From Ignavibacteria bacterium (GTDB lineage: Bacteria > Bacteroidota > Ignavibacteria > Ignavibacteriales > Ignavibacteriaceae), in contig JAUYAB010000080.1 in the NCBI GenBank assembly GCA_030693705.1, positions 1 through 59,658 on the forward strand: DNA of 59,658 bases, written 5' to 3'. Of the stretch, positions 28,197 through 37,502 are shown in pieces (the stretch's first letter is position 1; the number at the start of each line of letters is the position of its first letter). The position numbers were made by a program, and so were the translations under genes. The notes beneath the pieces were generated by a model. That model saw nothing but the letters and a program-made list of their open reading frames with translations, ran no database searches and had not been told where the DNA came from.

Positions 28197-28694
28197 ATGG
28201 AACTAATTCCTATTTTAGCAACAATCATTCTGATGGCAACAATAAGCACTTTTATTCTTGCGATTGGAGCTTATATCTTATACAAAGTAAGAGAGCGGCA
28301 AGGTCAACAAGCAGAAGTAGCGCAGCCGGCAACTTTGCAAGCTGAATTACTTACTCCTGAATTGATAGCTGAACAACTCCAAGGACAAGAACACCAAAAG
28401 GCGCCGGGACAAATTATGTTTGAACCTGTGAGAGTTCCATCTCAACCTAACTATAGACCGCAATCAGAACCGATCTTTGTTCAGCAACGCGCACAGGCTG
28501 GTCCACAACCGGTTCAAGCCCGCTATTCCCAGCCGGGGCAGCAAATGAATCAACCCCAACGAGTTGAGAATCGCCAGCAGGCGCCGGCACAACCAACACA
28601 AGCTTCAGAGCAAAAATTTATGAAGTACACTGCTGATGGTTACGTTTCCGCTAAAGAGAATGTGAAAAGTCAGGGAGCAGTTAAGTGGAGGTAA
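28197..28694 (+). CDS. Small membrane protein with Gln/Pro-rich tail
   Basis: The 165-residue protein has one N-terminal membrane helix (about residues 4-28, LATIILMATISTFILAIGAYI), a short basic stretch KVRER, then a disordered tail rich in Q, P and A to the end. AGGTGA precedes the start. It is 23 bases after the synthase gene, and its last ten bases overlap the next start. Position suggests a subunit that partners the synthase, in the slot of PgaD or other small accessory proteins, but there is no sequence match I can name. Confidence 0.7.
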   Translation: MELIPILATIILMATISTFILAIGAYILYKVRERQGQQAEVAQPATLQAELLTPELIAEQLQGQEHQKAPGQIMFEPVRVPSQPNYRPQSEPIFVQQRAQAGPQPVQARYSQPGQQMNQPQRVENRQQAPAQPTQASEQKFMKYTADGYVSAKENVKSQGAVKWR

Positions 28695-30595
28695 CAAAAA
28701 ATAAAGGGTTTACAGTAAACTCTTTAATTGTTATGGCTCTCGGCACGCTTTTTATGCTTGCCTCAATAGTTGTTTACCTGTTAATTCTCAAAGGTGTTAT
28801 GGGAAGGTTCAGCTACAAAGAAGCTTTTACCGATGTTAAGGGGATTAGAAAGGTCATCTCGGGGGAAGGAACCAATATTGCTATTCTCTATTCTCAATAC
28901 ACGGAAAACATGCTTCCTCCTGGAAGCACATGGTTAAATGATAATATTACTACCGGGAAAAAGTTTTTAAATAACTATCGTTATGGTTATGATATAATAA
29001 AAGACAACGATATTGAAAAAGGTAAACATTTTAAATATAAAATTCTTATTCTGCCTGGTTCTAAGTCTTTAAGTGACGAAGAAATTATTAATATAAAGAA
29101 ATTTATCGATAGGGGAGGCTGCGTATTTGCAACAAGCGGAACCGCATCTTTTTCTGCGGATGGGAAATGGAGGGGTTGGGAGTTTTTTAGTGAAGTTTTT
29201 GGTGTGCGATTTATCAGAGAAGTTGAGAGAGATGAAGTAACAAAAATTCACACTCTAAGAGGCAACCTGCCCATTACGGCAAATATTCCAACCGGCTATC
29301 CATTAAAGGTCGCTACCTGGGATCGGCCTATTGCTGTTGAAATTTTAGAACCACGAACAACTCAAGTTAGTTTTTGGTATAACTACCGTTTACAAGACGG
29401 ATTGGTCCGTGAGGAAGTTAAAAAGAGTGGGGGAATTGCTTATGGAACCTATGGAAAAGGTCGTTTTGTTTGGATGGGTTTTGAAATTAATTCCGTCATT
29501 GGTATTCAAGAAGATTATATTTATTTCGATAGACTTTTTCATAACGCATTAAGTTGGCTTCAGTATAAGCCTCTTGCTTACGTAAAAGATTGGCCTGAAA
29601 ATTACAACGCTGCCGCCATGCTTGCCGTTATGGTAGGAGACCAGCCGCAAAATGTTAGAAATATTTTACCATTATTAAAAGAAGAGGGAATCAAAGCTAC
29701 ATTTTTTGTTGACCCGTCAAAGGTTTCTAATTACAAAGACCTTGTTAAAACCATTGCTGCATATGGAGATGTTGGCGCTATTGTAGATATTGGTTATATG
29801 GCGGCAATCGATGATACAACAAATAAGTTAGATGATTACAACACGCAGGTGAAAAAAGTAAAAGATGCCAATTCTAAGATCGAAGTGATCGAGGGAATTC
29901 ACTCTGATGGGTTGCTGCCTTACTACGGACTCTTTGACGATAACAGTCTGCGAGCAATTGCTGAATCAAAATATAAATATGTACTTACGGATTCTTTAAC
30001 GGATCGTTCGGTTCCCAAAGCTATTATTAAAGGTGATAATACCGTTATCTCAATTACAAAAACGGCTCGTGATGACTATGAGGTGATTCGTGATTTTGGA
30101 TTAACGCAACCGGAATTCCAGCTATATACCTATAAAGAAGATGTGGACAGAATATTATTTGAGGGAGGATTATACGTTTTCAAATTGCATACCGAATACC
30201 AGTGTCAACCTCAGAATCTTTCTGTATTAAAGGATTTATTAAAGTACATCAAATCAAAAAATATGTGGATTGCCTCCGGAAATGAAATCTACAATTGGTG
30301 GATTAAAAAAAATAAAGTTGAAATGCGTGTTGAATCCCGCGGCGAATCTCGAGTTACTGTTTCAATCAGTAATCCGGGAAACGAATTGCTAAAAGAAATT
30401 ATGCTTGAGATAGACTTGCAATTGAGTGTAACCAACATTGAGATTTCTTCTGAAATTATTGGCACTCTTCAGCCTGAATATTTTTTCAATCCTTCTACAC
30501 ACATGATATATTTAAAAATTAAAGAATTCAAACCAAGTGAGACAAGAATTTATTACATTGACTACGATAAGCCGAAAGAATTATCAGGAAATTAA
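28685..30595 (+). CDS. Membrane-anchored polysaccharide-deacetylase-like protein with altered active site
   Basis: The start is a GTG inside the upstream gene, with GGAG seven bases before it. The 636-residue protein has one membrane helix (about 12-36), a class-I glutamine-amidotransferase-like or DUF4350-like domain (about 60-290; ILILPGSKSLS, GKGRFVWMGFE), a NodB-like deacetylase domain (about 308-545) and a beta-sandwich tail. In the NodB part the TFDDGP motif reads VMVGDQP, leaving a single aspartate (D319), and the HSxxH metal motif is replaced by AIVDIGYM. It resembles PgaB in position but may bind rather than deacetylate the polymer. It is translationally coupled to its neighbours. 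Confidence 0.72.
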   Translation: MEVTKNKGFTVNSLIVMALGTLFMLASIVVYLLILKGVMGRFSYKEAFTDVKGIRKVISGEGTNIAILYSQYTENMLPPGSTWLNDNITTGKKFLNNYRYGYDIIKDNDIEKGKHFKYKILILPGSKSLSDEEIINIKKFIDRGGCVFATSGTASFSADGKWRGWEFFSEVFGVRFIREVERDEVTKIHTLRGNLPITANIPTGYPLKVATWDRPIAVEILEPRTTQVSFWYNYRLQDGLVREEVKKSGGIAYGTYGKGRFVWMGFEINSVIGIQEDYIYFDRLFHNALSWLQYKPLAYVKDWPENYNAAAMLAVMVGDQPQNVRNILPLLKEEGIKATFFVDPSKVSNYKDLVKTIAAYGDVGAIVDIGYMAAIDDTTNKLDDYNTQVKKVKDANSKIEVIEGIHSDGLLPYYGLFDDNSLRAIAESKYKYVLTDSLTDRSVPKAIIKGDNTVISITKTARDDYEVIRDFGLTQPEFQLYTYKEDVDRILFEGGLYVFKLHTEYQCQPQNLSVLKDLLKYIKSKNMWIASGNEIYNWWIKKNKVEMRVESRGESRVTVSISNPGNELLKEIMLEIDLQLSVTNIEISSEIIGTLQPEYFFNPSTHMIYLKIKEFKPSETRIYYIDYDKPKELSGN

Positions 30596-30597
30596 CA

Positions 30598-32151
30598 ATG
30601 AAAAAGTTTTTATTTATCGTTACAACAGTTTCGCTTTTTTATTATGGCTGTGTTGATACAGTTAATTCACCTACAACTACCGGCACAGGAACTACAGGAA
30701 CCGACACTCAAAATCCAACTATTACGATTTCTTATCCAGTTTCGAACGATACCTTACAATTGGGAATAAATGAATTTCTGTTTGTGGCAAAAGACGATAT
30801 TGGAGTTCGTGCAGTTGAACTTTGGGTTGACAGCACATTTGTGGGTCTAGTGAATTATGATGGTACTGTTGCTTCTCCATCAATTACATGGTCGATCGAT
30901 TCAACATATCTTGGGAAAACCATAAAATATTTTTTACGAGTTTATGATACGGGAGGGAAATCTACAGACAGTCCGGCTCAAACAAATATCTTTGTTGCTA
31001 AAGTAATCGTGCCCCCAAAAGCGCCGACCGGATTGGCTTTGCAAAAATTATCACCAACAATAGTTAATATTTATTGGAAACATGATTATTTAAATGTGGA
31101 TGGTTTTAGAATTTACCGTAAAACCGAAGCAACTGGAATCTATACGAACATTAAAGAGGTTGGTCCCAAAAGTTTTAACACGAATGATGAAACTGTTGAT
31201 CCGTTATCAGTTTATTTCTACAAAGTAGTTGCATTTAATGAGAGGGGAGAATCCCCTTCATCAAACATAGTTTCCAGTTCAGGCAGCGGCTCCGGTGGAA
31301 CAATTCTTGCTCCAACAAACGTATCGGCAGTCGCTTTAGGATCGAGAAAAATTGTTTTGAGCTGGCAAGATAATTCGGATAACGAAAACTATTTTAAAAT
31401 TGAACGGAAAACTCTTTACTCTAATTATGAACAAATTGGAATTCTTCCATTTAACATCACAACCTTCAAAGATTCAGGTTACGGACTTGTTCCCAGCACA
31501 GACTATATCTACCGTATAAAAGCCGTATCAAACGATGATTCAATCACATCAGCAGAAGTGAGCGCAAAAACCTTAGGTTATGATCTTCTGGTTCCTCAAA
31601 ATCTTAGAACGATCAATCTTAACTCAAAAACTATCCGGTTAGTTTGGGTCGATAACAACACAAACGAAAGTCAGACATTAATTGAAAGAAGATCCGCATC
31701 TTCGTTAACTTATGCTGTAATCGGATCCGCTCAAGCAAATGAAACTCAATTTGATGATACGGATGTTATTTTAGGTCTTACATATTATTATAGAATTCGA
31801 GTTACGGACAACGTTAATTTTTCCGGTTACACAAATGAAGTTTCTGCTAATGTGCAGTCGGCGTTAATAAATGCTCCATCGAATCTTCAGGCATATTACG
31901 GTGCAGGCAATACAATCAATTTAACGTGGCGAGATAATTCAAATAACGAAGTTAACTTCAGTGTTGAAAGAGCAAGTGACACAGCCCTCTTGAATTTTAC
32001 AGAGATTGCTGTAACCGATAAGGATATTGCAGAATTTGTCGATGCTTCTACCGTTGGAGGTAAAACCTACGCATATAGAATTAGAGCGACAGATGGAGTT
32101 GTTTTTTCGAGTTATTCAAATACGATGACAATTAAAAATCCATCAAAATGA
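30598..32151 (+). CDS. Lipoprotein with Ig-like and four fibronectin-III domains
   Basis: The 517-residue product has a lipoprotein signal ending in LFYYGC (C18), a Thr/Gly linker, a bacterial Ig-like domain (about 38-133; ITISYPVSNDTL) and four fibronectin-type-III domains from about residue 138 (IVNIYWKH, KIVLSWQDNSDNE, TIRLVWVDNNTNE, TINLTWRDNSNNE). It starts two bases after the deacetylase-like gene and lies 17 bases before the sensor gene, so it is in the same operon. Such proteins bind or tether glycans at the outer membrane. No catalytic domain is present. Confidence 0.85.
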   Translation: MKKFLFIVTTVSLFYYGCVDTVNSPTTTGTGTTGTDTQNPTITISYPVSNDTLQLGINEFLFVAKDDIGVRAVELWVDSTFVGLVNYDGTVASPSITWSIDSTYLGKTIKYFLRVYDTGGKSTDSPAQTNIFVAKVIVPPKAPTGLALQKLSPTIVNIYWKHDYLNVDGFRIYRKTEATGIYTNIKEVGPKSFNTNDETVDPLSVYFYKVVAFNERGESPSSNIVSSSGSGSGGTILAPTNVSAVALGSRKIVLSWQDNSDNENYFKIERKTLYSNYEQIGILPFNITTFKDSGYGLVPSTDYIYRIKAVSNDDSITSAEVSAKTLGYDLLVPQNLRTINLNSKTIRLVWVDNNTNESQTLIERRSASSLTYAVIGSAQANETQFDDTDVILGLTYYYRIRVTDNVNFSGYTNEVSANVQSALINAPSNLQAYYGAGNTINLTWRDNSNNEVNFSVERASDTALLNFTEIAVTDKDIAEFVDASTVGGKTYAYRIRATDGVVFSSYSNTMTIKNPSK

Positions 32152-32168
32152 TTTAAACTGAAATTATA

Positions 32169-35100
32169 ATGATGACCTCGGTAAATATTGAACATCTTGA
32201 ACTTATCAAAACTCTGGTAGGATCCACTGCCAGTGCTTTTTTAGTTATAGATCAAAAAGGTGAAATTCTTTACCGGAACAAAAAAGCAATCGAAGTATTT
32301 TCACTCACCGATGATGTTCAAAATTTTTTAGAAGTTTTTGATAGGCATGAAATAAATCATGTAGAAGATATTTTAGAAAATCTGAAGTACGATATCTTTC
32401 CTATTGAAAAAAAAGGGAGATTTAGGCTTCATACACAACAAGAATTCGATATACAGATTCAGATAAATCATTATCAGGGTGAGAGCGCCGATCATTTTTT
32501 CCTGCATTTTGAGAAGAGTGAACCCGTAAAAACTGATGAAGGCAAAACAGTTCAGTTTAATTTTTCAACGGAAGAACTGACAAAAGTTTTTTCAAATCCT
32601 GAGTTGCTTGGTACGATTCATGAAATACAATCGAATTACCCTTTTACATATTTAGGTAAAAACAAACTTCAAGTTTTGGTAAACAAGCTTGAGGAACTTT
32701 TCTGGTTGAAGGATATTGAGAACAAATATCTTTTGGTTAATCAAAATTTTGCAGAAAAGTTAGGTTTAAGGATTTCCCAAATTGAAGGAAAAGCGGAGGA
32801 ATATTTTTTACCTTCATTCAATCTTGATTTCTATAATTCAATTGAATCATTTCTCAAGACAACCGGAAATACATTGATTTTAAAGGGAATTCCGGTAAAG
32901 GGATTCACGAATTATGAAGATTATCAATCTATTGTAATTCCTTTGCTAGATGCTGATAATAATGTAATTGCAGAATTAGGTATTGCTCAAAAGGAGAAAA
33001 CTTCAGACATACCTCCAACCATAACTGAAGAGAATTTTTCGACAACAGAAATAATAAATTCAATTCTTTTTCCGGTTTGTATTGTTAATCAAAATGGAAA
33101 GATTGAGAAAGCTAATATTTCTTTTTGGGAGTTAGTTGGATTAGCGCAATCAACAGTTGAAAATGTTTCACTTCATCAGGTTTTCCCTCAGGCAGTAGCT
33201 GAAGAGATTTCGGAGGCTATGGCGGCGAATATCTTGGAGTTATCGATAACTATCCCATTCAGAACAGGGAAAAATATCCACCATCTTCAAGCAAAAATTA
33301 AGAAATTAAATAGTGACAAAGTTGAAACAAATGCTTATTTTTTGGTTGTAGAATTTCTTGATGCTTTTGATAATTTTGAAGCATTTATTAAAACTAGAGG
33401 AAAAATGTTTGACGTATTAATAAAATCTCTGCCCGATCCTATCTTGATTTATGATGCAGAAAACCTCCGCTTCCTGGAAGCAAACGATGCTGCGATCTCT
33501 CTTTACGGTTATTCGCATGAAGAATTTTTGCAGATGGACCTTACAGATTTATATTCCCCTGAAGATATTCAAACCCTACTCGATACTCCTGTTCAAGATA
33601 AAAAGAAAATATTTTCCGGTCCTTTTAATCACAAGAAAAAAGATGGTTCTACCATAACGGTGGAAATATTTAAAGATGCATTTACCTATGAAAAAAAGGA
33701 AGCGCACTTCACAATTATCAGAAATATTTCGAGCGAATTAGAAAAAGAAAATGAATTCAAAATGTATAAGTCTGTTTTTACGGAAACAGATGAACTAATC
33801 GCTGTAACTGATAATTCAGGTTTTATAAAATTTGTAAATCAAAATCTTGTTTTATATGTAGGGATCAATAAGACGAGCCTGGTTGGCAATTCTCTTATAA
33901 CTCTTTTCAGTGATAACGATCGAAGTAACATAACCTCAAAAATATTCTCAACAAAGTTATCAACCTCAACCAAACTTTCTGTAGAAATTAAAGATGCACA
34001 AAAAGTTTTCAAACATGCAGAATTAACTGCTGTTCCCACGCTAAATGCAAACGGAATAGTTGATTCCTATACTATTCTCATCAGACCTGCGCGGTCTGAG
34101 GAGAAGGAAATCGGGATTCAATCGGTTGAAAAGAAATCCGGGAAAGGATTAGACCCTTCACAACTCTCAACCATCTTTCACGAAATTCTCACTCCCATCA
34201 ATGTGATGCTCGGTTTTCTTCAAGAAGTAAAAGAAAGTATCCAGGTACCAACAACAGACCAAAAAGAAGCGCTGAATTATATTCAAGAAAATCAACGGGA
34301 ACTGATGTGGACGATGAATTCTATAGCAGAGTATTCGACTCTTCTAAAAGATGAAGAAGCTGGGCAGATCGCTACTTTCTCTCTCCCTGACCTTTTTGAC
34401 AGGGTGAAAGAAGAATTCAGCGAAGAGTTGAGTCATAAAAATTATAGTCTTATTACAAACGTATCATCGCTTTGGATTGAAGGAGACGAGCAAAAGTATC
34501 GAATGTTTTTTAATACCTTAGCGGGTGTTTGTGCAAAAATAAGTGATGAGAAACATTTTTATTTTTCAGTAGAACAGCTCGATGAAAATGATTTTATTTT
34601 TTCGATGCGCGATGAGCTTGCCAGAATTTCAGATAAATTACTCTTTGCACTCGATCCTGTTTTAATCCAAAATGCTGATGTCTCTCTGATTCGTGCTTAT
34701 GGAGTATCGAGGTTTGCAATATTATCAATCCGCGAACTTTTGGAAGTCTTGGGTTGCAAAATCGAAATTATCCGTAAAGGGAATGAACCGTATGAAATGG
34801 GTTTCATTTTCCCGTTAAAGAAAAAAGTCGCTCGACCGGAAGAGATCAAAACGCAAGTTCGGAGACAAACGGTAGTAGAGCAACCGAGCATCCCTCAAGA
34901 AGTTCCATCAAGAACTACGCAGATAAGAGAAACAAGAGCTACTTCAATACAAACTCCGTTTGATCGACATGCAACGAGGGTGAACGAGGAATTTGAGAAA
35001 GTTACGCCGCCACCACCTCCTCCTCCGAGAGAGGAACCTCCAATTAATCTTAGAAGAACTATGGTTGAAGAATTTCATGAAGCTCCCCCGAAGAGAAAAA

Positions 35101-35480
35101 CTTTAGATTTACAAAATCTTTCGTGCTTGTATATTGAAGATCAAGTTGATTCGCAAATCCTTTTCAAAGTACAGATGAAAGAGTTGGGCGATATTAAATT
35201 TGCCGTTAGCTTCGAAGAAGCTCTTCCGCTTATTACCAGCCAAAGTTTTGATTTTATTGTTATGGATATAAATCTCCAGGGGGAATACAACGGATTAGAC
35301 GCACTTAAAATGATTCACCAGATGCCGGGATTTAAATCTCTCCCGATTATTGCAGTAACGGCTTATGTTTTACCTGGAGATAAAGATAAATTTGTCGCCG
35401 CCGGTTTTAACGAATTTATCTCTAAACCCATTTTTCGTGAAAAAATGATCGAAGCATTAGAGAAAATCTTTCTGAAATAA
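32169..35480 (+). CDS. Multi-PAS hybrid sensor with degenerate kinase ATPase domain
   Basis: The 1103-residue cytoplasmic protein has four to five PAS-type domains (about residues 5-115, 165-280, 290-400, 415-525, 530-640). A dimerisation/phospho-acceptor helix with H671 in FHEILTPINV follows, then an ATPase-like region, a proline-rich linker (PPPPPP near residue 945) and a C-terminal receiver domain with D1033 in FIVMDINL. The ATPase lacks the usual N box (NTLAGVCAKIS where NxxSNAxKF is expected) and the GLGL loop, so it may not bind ATP. It could be a phospho-relay or scaffold rather than a kinase. It closes the exopolysaccharide operon, a natural place for its regulator. Confidence 0.82.
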   Translation: MMTSVNIEHLELIKTLVGSTASAFLVIDQKGEILYRNKKAIEVFSLTDDVQNFLEVFDRHEINHVEDILENLKYDIFPIEKKGRFRLHTQQEFDIQIQINHYQGESADHFFLHFEKSEPVKTDEGKTVQFNFSTEELTKVFSNPELLGTIHEIQSNYPFTYLGKNKLQVLVNKLEELFWLKDIENKYLLVNQNFAEKLGLRISQIEGKAEEYFLPSFNLDFYNSIESFLKTTGNTLILKGIPVKGFTNYEDYQSIVIPLLDADNNVIAELGIAQKEKTSDIPPTITEENFSTTEIINSILFPVCIVNQNGKIEKANISFWELVGLAQSTVENVSLHQVFPQAVAEEISEAMAANILELSITIPFRTGKNIHHLQAKIKKLNSDKVETNAYFLVVEFLDAFDNFEAFIKTRGKMFDVLIKSLPDPILIYDAENLRFLEANDAAISLYGYSHEEFLQMDLTDLYSPEDIQTLLDTPVQDKKKIFSGPFNHKKKDGSTITVEIFKDAFTYEKKEAHFTIIRNISSELEKENEFKMYKSVFTETDELIAVTDNSGFIKFVNQNLVLYVGINKTSLVGNSLITLFSDNDRSNITSKIFSTKLSTSTKLSVEIKDAQKVFKHAELTAVPTLNANGIVDSYTILIRPARSEEKEIGIQSVEKKSGKGLDPSQLSTIFHEILTPINVMLGFLQEVKESIQVPTTDQKEALNYIQENQRELMWTMNSIAEYSTLLKDEEAGQIATFSLPDLFDRVKEEFSEELSHKNYSLITNVSSLWIEGDEQKYRMFFNTLAGVCAKISDEKHFYFSVEQLDENDFIFSMRDELARISDKLLFALDPVLIQNADVSLIRAYGVSRFAILSIRELLEVLGCKIEIIRKGNEPYEMGFIFPLKKKVARPEEIKTQVRRQTVVEQPSIPQEVPSRTTQIRETRATSIQTPFDRHATRVNEEFEKVTPPPPPPPREEPPINLRRTMVEEFHEAPPKRKTLDLQNLSCLYIEDQVDSQILFKVQMKELGDIKFAVSFEEALPLITSQSFDFIVMDINLQGEYNGLDALKMIHQMPGFKSLPIIAVTAYVLPGDKDKFVAAGFNEFISKPIFREKMIEALEKIFLK

Positions 35481-35606
35481 ACCTCTTTCTAATCTCTTTA
35501 ATAAGTAGCAAATTTTATAAAACATTTTATGAAAATTAATTATTAAAGAGATTTATGGATTCCTCACTCAATTGCAACTATTCTTACCGAACTAAAAATA
35601 AATTAC

Positions 35607-35635
35607 TTGACTTATTTCTTTCTGCGGAATATATT
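35607..35635 (+). promoter_or_regulatory. Sigma-70-type promoter of lexA
   Basis: TTGACT (35607-35612) and TATATT (35630-35635) are separated by exactly 17 bases. The LexA-type palindrome starts at the next base, so it covers the expected transcription start. Confidence 0.8.
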
Positions 35636-35655
35636 TACCATACAGTTGTATGGTA
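35636..35655 (+). promoter_or_regulatory. Probable LexA operator (SOS box)
   Basis: A perfect 20-base palindrome, TACCATACAGTTGTATGGTA: nine-base arms TACCATACA and TGTATGGTA around a two-base centre (GT). It lies directly after the -10 element and 44 bases before the lexA start. This is the expected place for autorepression. I saw no second copy near dinB at 51233. Confidence 0.8.
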
Positions 35656-35699
35656 TTTATATCATTAGTAAATGTGATTTACCGGACGAAGGTGTATCT

Positions 35700-36338
35700 A
35701 TGTCAAAAGAATTAACTGATATTCAGAGTAAAATATTAAATTTTCTGATCGAACAGAAAGTTGAGAAGGGTATTTCTCCTTCTTTAGCAGAAATTGCTGA
35801 TCGATTCGGTTATAAAAACCGGGCAACAGTTCAACAGCATCTGCAATCGATTGAGAAAAAAGGATATATAAAGAAAAATCCAAAACGATCCAGAAGTATT
35901 GAGCTGACGCTTGGGGATAAATACTTTTTTCCGCGACCAATTTTAGGCGAAGTTGCAGCCGGTAATCCTTTGACAATTTATCCCGATTCAATCGATACGA
36001 TCCAATTGCCGACAATTGTAAAGATGCCGATGGATTCTTTTTTACTGAGAGTGAAAGGAGACAGTCTAAAAGATGCCTATATTTTTAGCGGAGATGTTGT
36101 TATAGTTAAACCGGGGAATGAATTTCTTGATGGGCAAATTGTCGTTGCAATATTGGATGATTCGGCTGTTGTTAAAAGATATTACAGGAAAAGCGGGAGC
36201 ATAGAACTTCATTCTGAAAATCAGGACTACCAACCAATTATTGTAGATCTGAACGATTCTAATTTCAGAATTGTTGGATTAGTGGTTGGAGTTTATAGAA
36301 CGATGGGGAAGAAAAGTTTGAACAATCAATTGAGTTAG
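35700..36338 (+). CDS. lexA: LexA repressor, SOS regulator
   Basis: The ATG at 35700 follows AAGGTG and gives a 212-residue protein of normal LexA length. Upstream in-frame codons overlap the operator and are not used. It has an N-terminal winged helix (about 1-65; SPSLAEIADRFGYKNRATVQ) and a C-terminal S24 peptidase domain with the Ala-Gly cleavage site in EVAAGNP (A87-G88), S122 in KGDSLKDA and K159 in AVVKRYY. It represses DNA-repair genes until RecA filaments trigger self-cleavage. The palindrome overlapping its promoter indicates autoregulation. The recognition helix fits a non-proteobacterial operator, as the box differs from the E. coli CTG-N10-CAG type. Confidence 0.94.
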   Translation: MSKELTDIQSKILNFLIEQKVEKGISPSLAEIADRFGYKNRATVQQHLQSIEKKGYIKKNPKRSRSIELTLGDKYFFPRPILGEVAAGNPLTIYPDSIDTIQLPTIVKMPMDSFLLRVKGDSLKDAYIFSGDVVIVKPGNEFLDGQIVVAILDDSAVVKRYYRKSGSIELHSENQDYQPIIVDLNDSNFRIVGLVVGVYRTMGKKSLNNQLS

Positions 36339-36376
36339 TTAATTTAAGTCAATCTCTTTTATTTAAGGAAGTTACG

Positions 36377-37501
36377 GTGAAATATCTAATTAAATTATTC
36401 TCGCTAATGTTATCTGTTAGCGGGATGCTCTTTGCACAGAATCTTAAATTCATTGCTATGTCCGACAGTAGGGGTAGTGACCTTGGAGTAAACAAAAAAG
36501 TACTTTCTACGCTGGTAGAACATATGGTCAAAACTCAACCTGACGCAAAGTTTGTACTTTTCGCAGGAGATTTAGTCGACGGGAGCAAAACTAATCCAGA
36601 TCAAACAGTAAAGGAACTTATGAACTGGAAAGAAGTGATGTCTCCAATTTACAACAATCCCAATATGGTCTGGCCGAAAATATGGGTAGTTGTTGGAAAC
36701 CATGAAGTGCAGCATCCAAAAGATGAAGAAAATTTCCGAAAAATATTTCCCGATGTTTTCTTGAATGGTCCGGAAGATGAGAAGGGGATTTCTTATTCCT
36801 TTGACTACGAGAAACATCATTTTGTTTTTGTTACCTCAGACCGATGGTATTATGGCAAACCGAATGACTCGACGGATGATAAACGGGACTGGCATTACAT
36901 TAAAAATTTAGATTGGCTTGAGAATGACTTAAAAGAAGCAAGGGAAAGAGGAGTAAGTGATATTTTTGTTACCAGTCACGAGCCGGCATTTCCTATCGGC
37001 GGACATTTGAGAGATGGTTTGCCGAATCTTGGTTTAAAATTAAAACTTCCTTTAGATTCAACGAGGCAATGGTATCTTAATCAACGCAATGAGTTTTTAC
37101 GAATATTAAAAGCATACAAAGTTACTGCTTACATTTGCGGACATGAACACCTTTATGGGAGAGAATCTGTTGATGGAATTTACCAGATCGTTGCCGGAAG
37201 TTCCGGAGCGCCGCTATATTATTTTAATCCGAAGTATGATGAACCGAAGAATCCCGAACATGAATTTACTTACGAGGAAGCTGTCCCATATTACCAAACT
37301 TTAAATTATTTTTACGGTACGGGCGAGAACTCCCAAGCATCAAAAGATTTTGTTGGTGTCCGCGCATTTGAATATGTAGTCTTCGATGTAAAGAAGAATA
37401 AAGTTGATGTAACAACCTACGGTGCATTCCCCAAAGAAAAGACAAATACTGTGCTTGGTTCCGAAGTAAAAATTATAGACAAATTCATAATTAAAAAATA
37501 A
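36377..37501 (+). CDS. Secreted calcineurin-like metallophosphoesterase
   Basis: The start is a GTG with AAGGAAG upstream. The 374-residue product has a signal peptide (cleavage after LFAQ, about residue 21) and the phosphoesterase metal motifs in order: SDSRG, FAGDLVDG, VVGNHEV, TSHEP and GHEHLYGR. Two metal ions bound by these residues hydrolyse phosphomonoesters or diesters. The first motif has serine-arginine where DxH is usual, which could alter the first metal site. It is followed with one spare base by a TonB-dependent receptor gene, so the pair may handle an imported organophosphate compound. The substrate is not known. Confidence 0.85.
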   Translation: MKYLIKLFSLMLSVSGMLFAQNLKFIAMSDSRGSDLGVNKKVLSTLVEHMVKTQPDAKFVLFAGDLVDGSKTNPDQTVKELMNWKEVMSPIYNNPNMVWPKIWVVVGNHEVQHPKDEENFRKIFPDVFLNGPEDEKGISYSFDYEKHHFVFVTSDRWYYGKPNDSTDDKRDWHYIKNLDWLENDLKEARERGVSDIFVTSHEPAFPIGGHLRDGLPNLGLKLKLPLDSTRQWYLNQRNEFLRILKAYKVTAYICGHEHLYGRESVDGIYQIVAGSSGAPLYYFNPKYDEPKNPEHEFTYEEAVPYYQTLNYFYGTGENSQASKDFVGVRAFEYVVFDVKKNKVDVTTYGAFPKEKTNTVLGSEVKIIDKFIIKK

Positions 37502-37502
37502 T

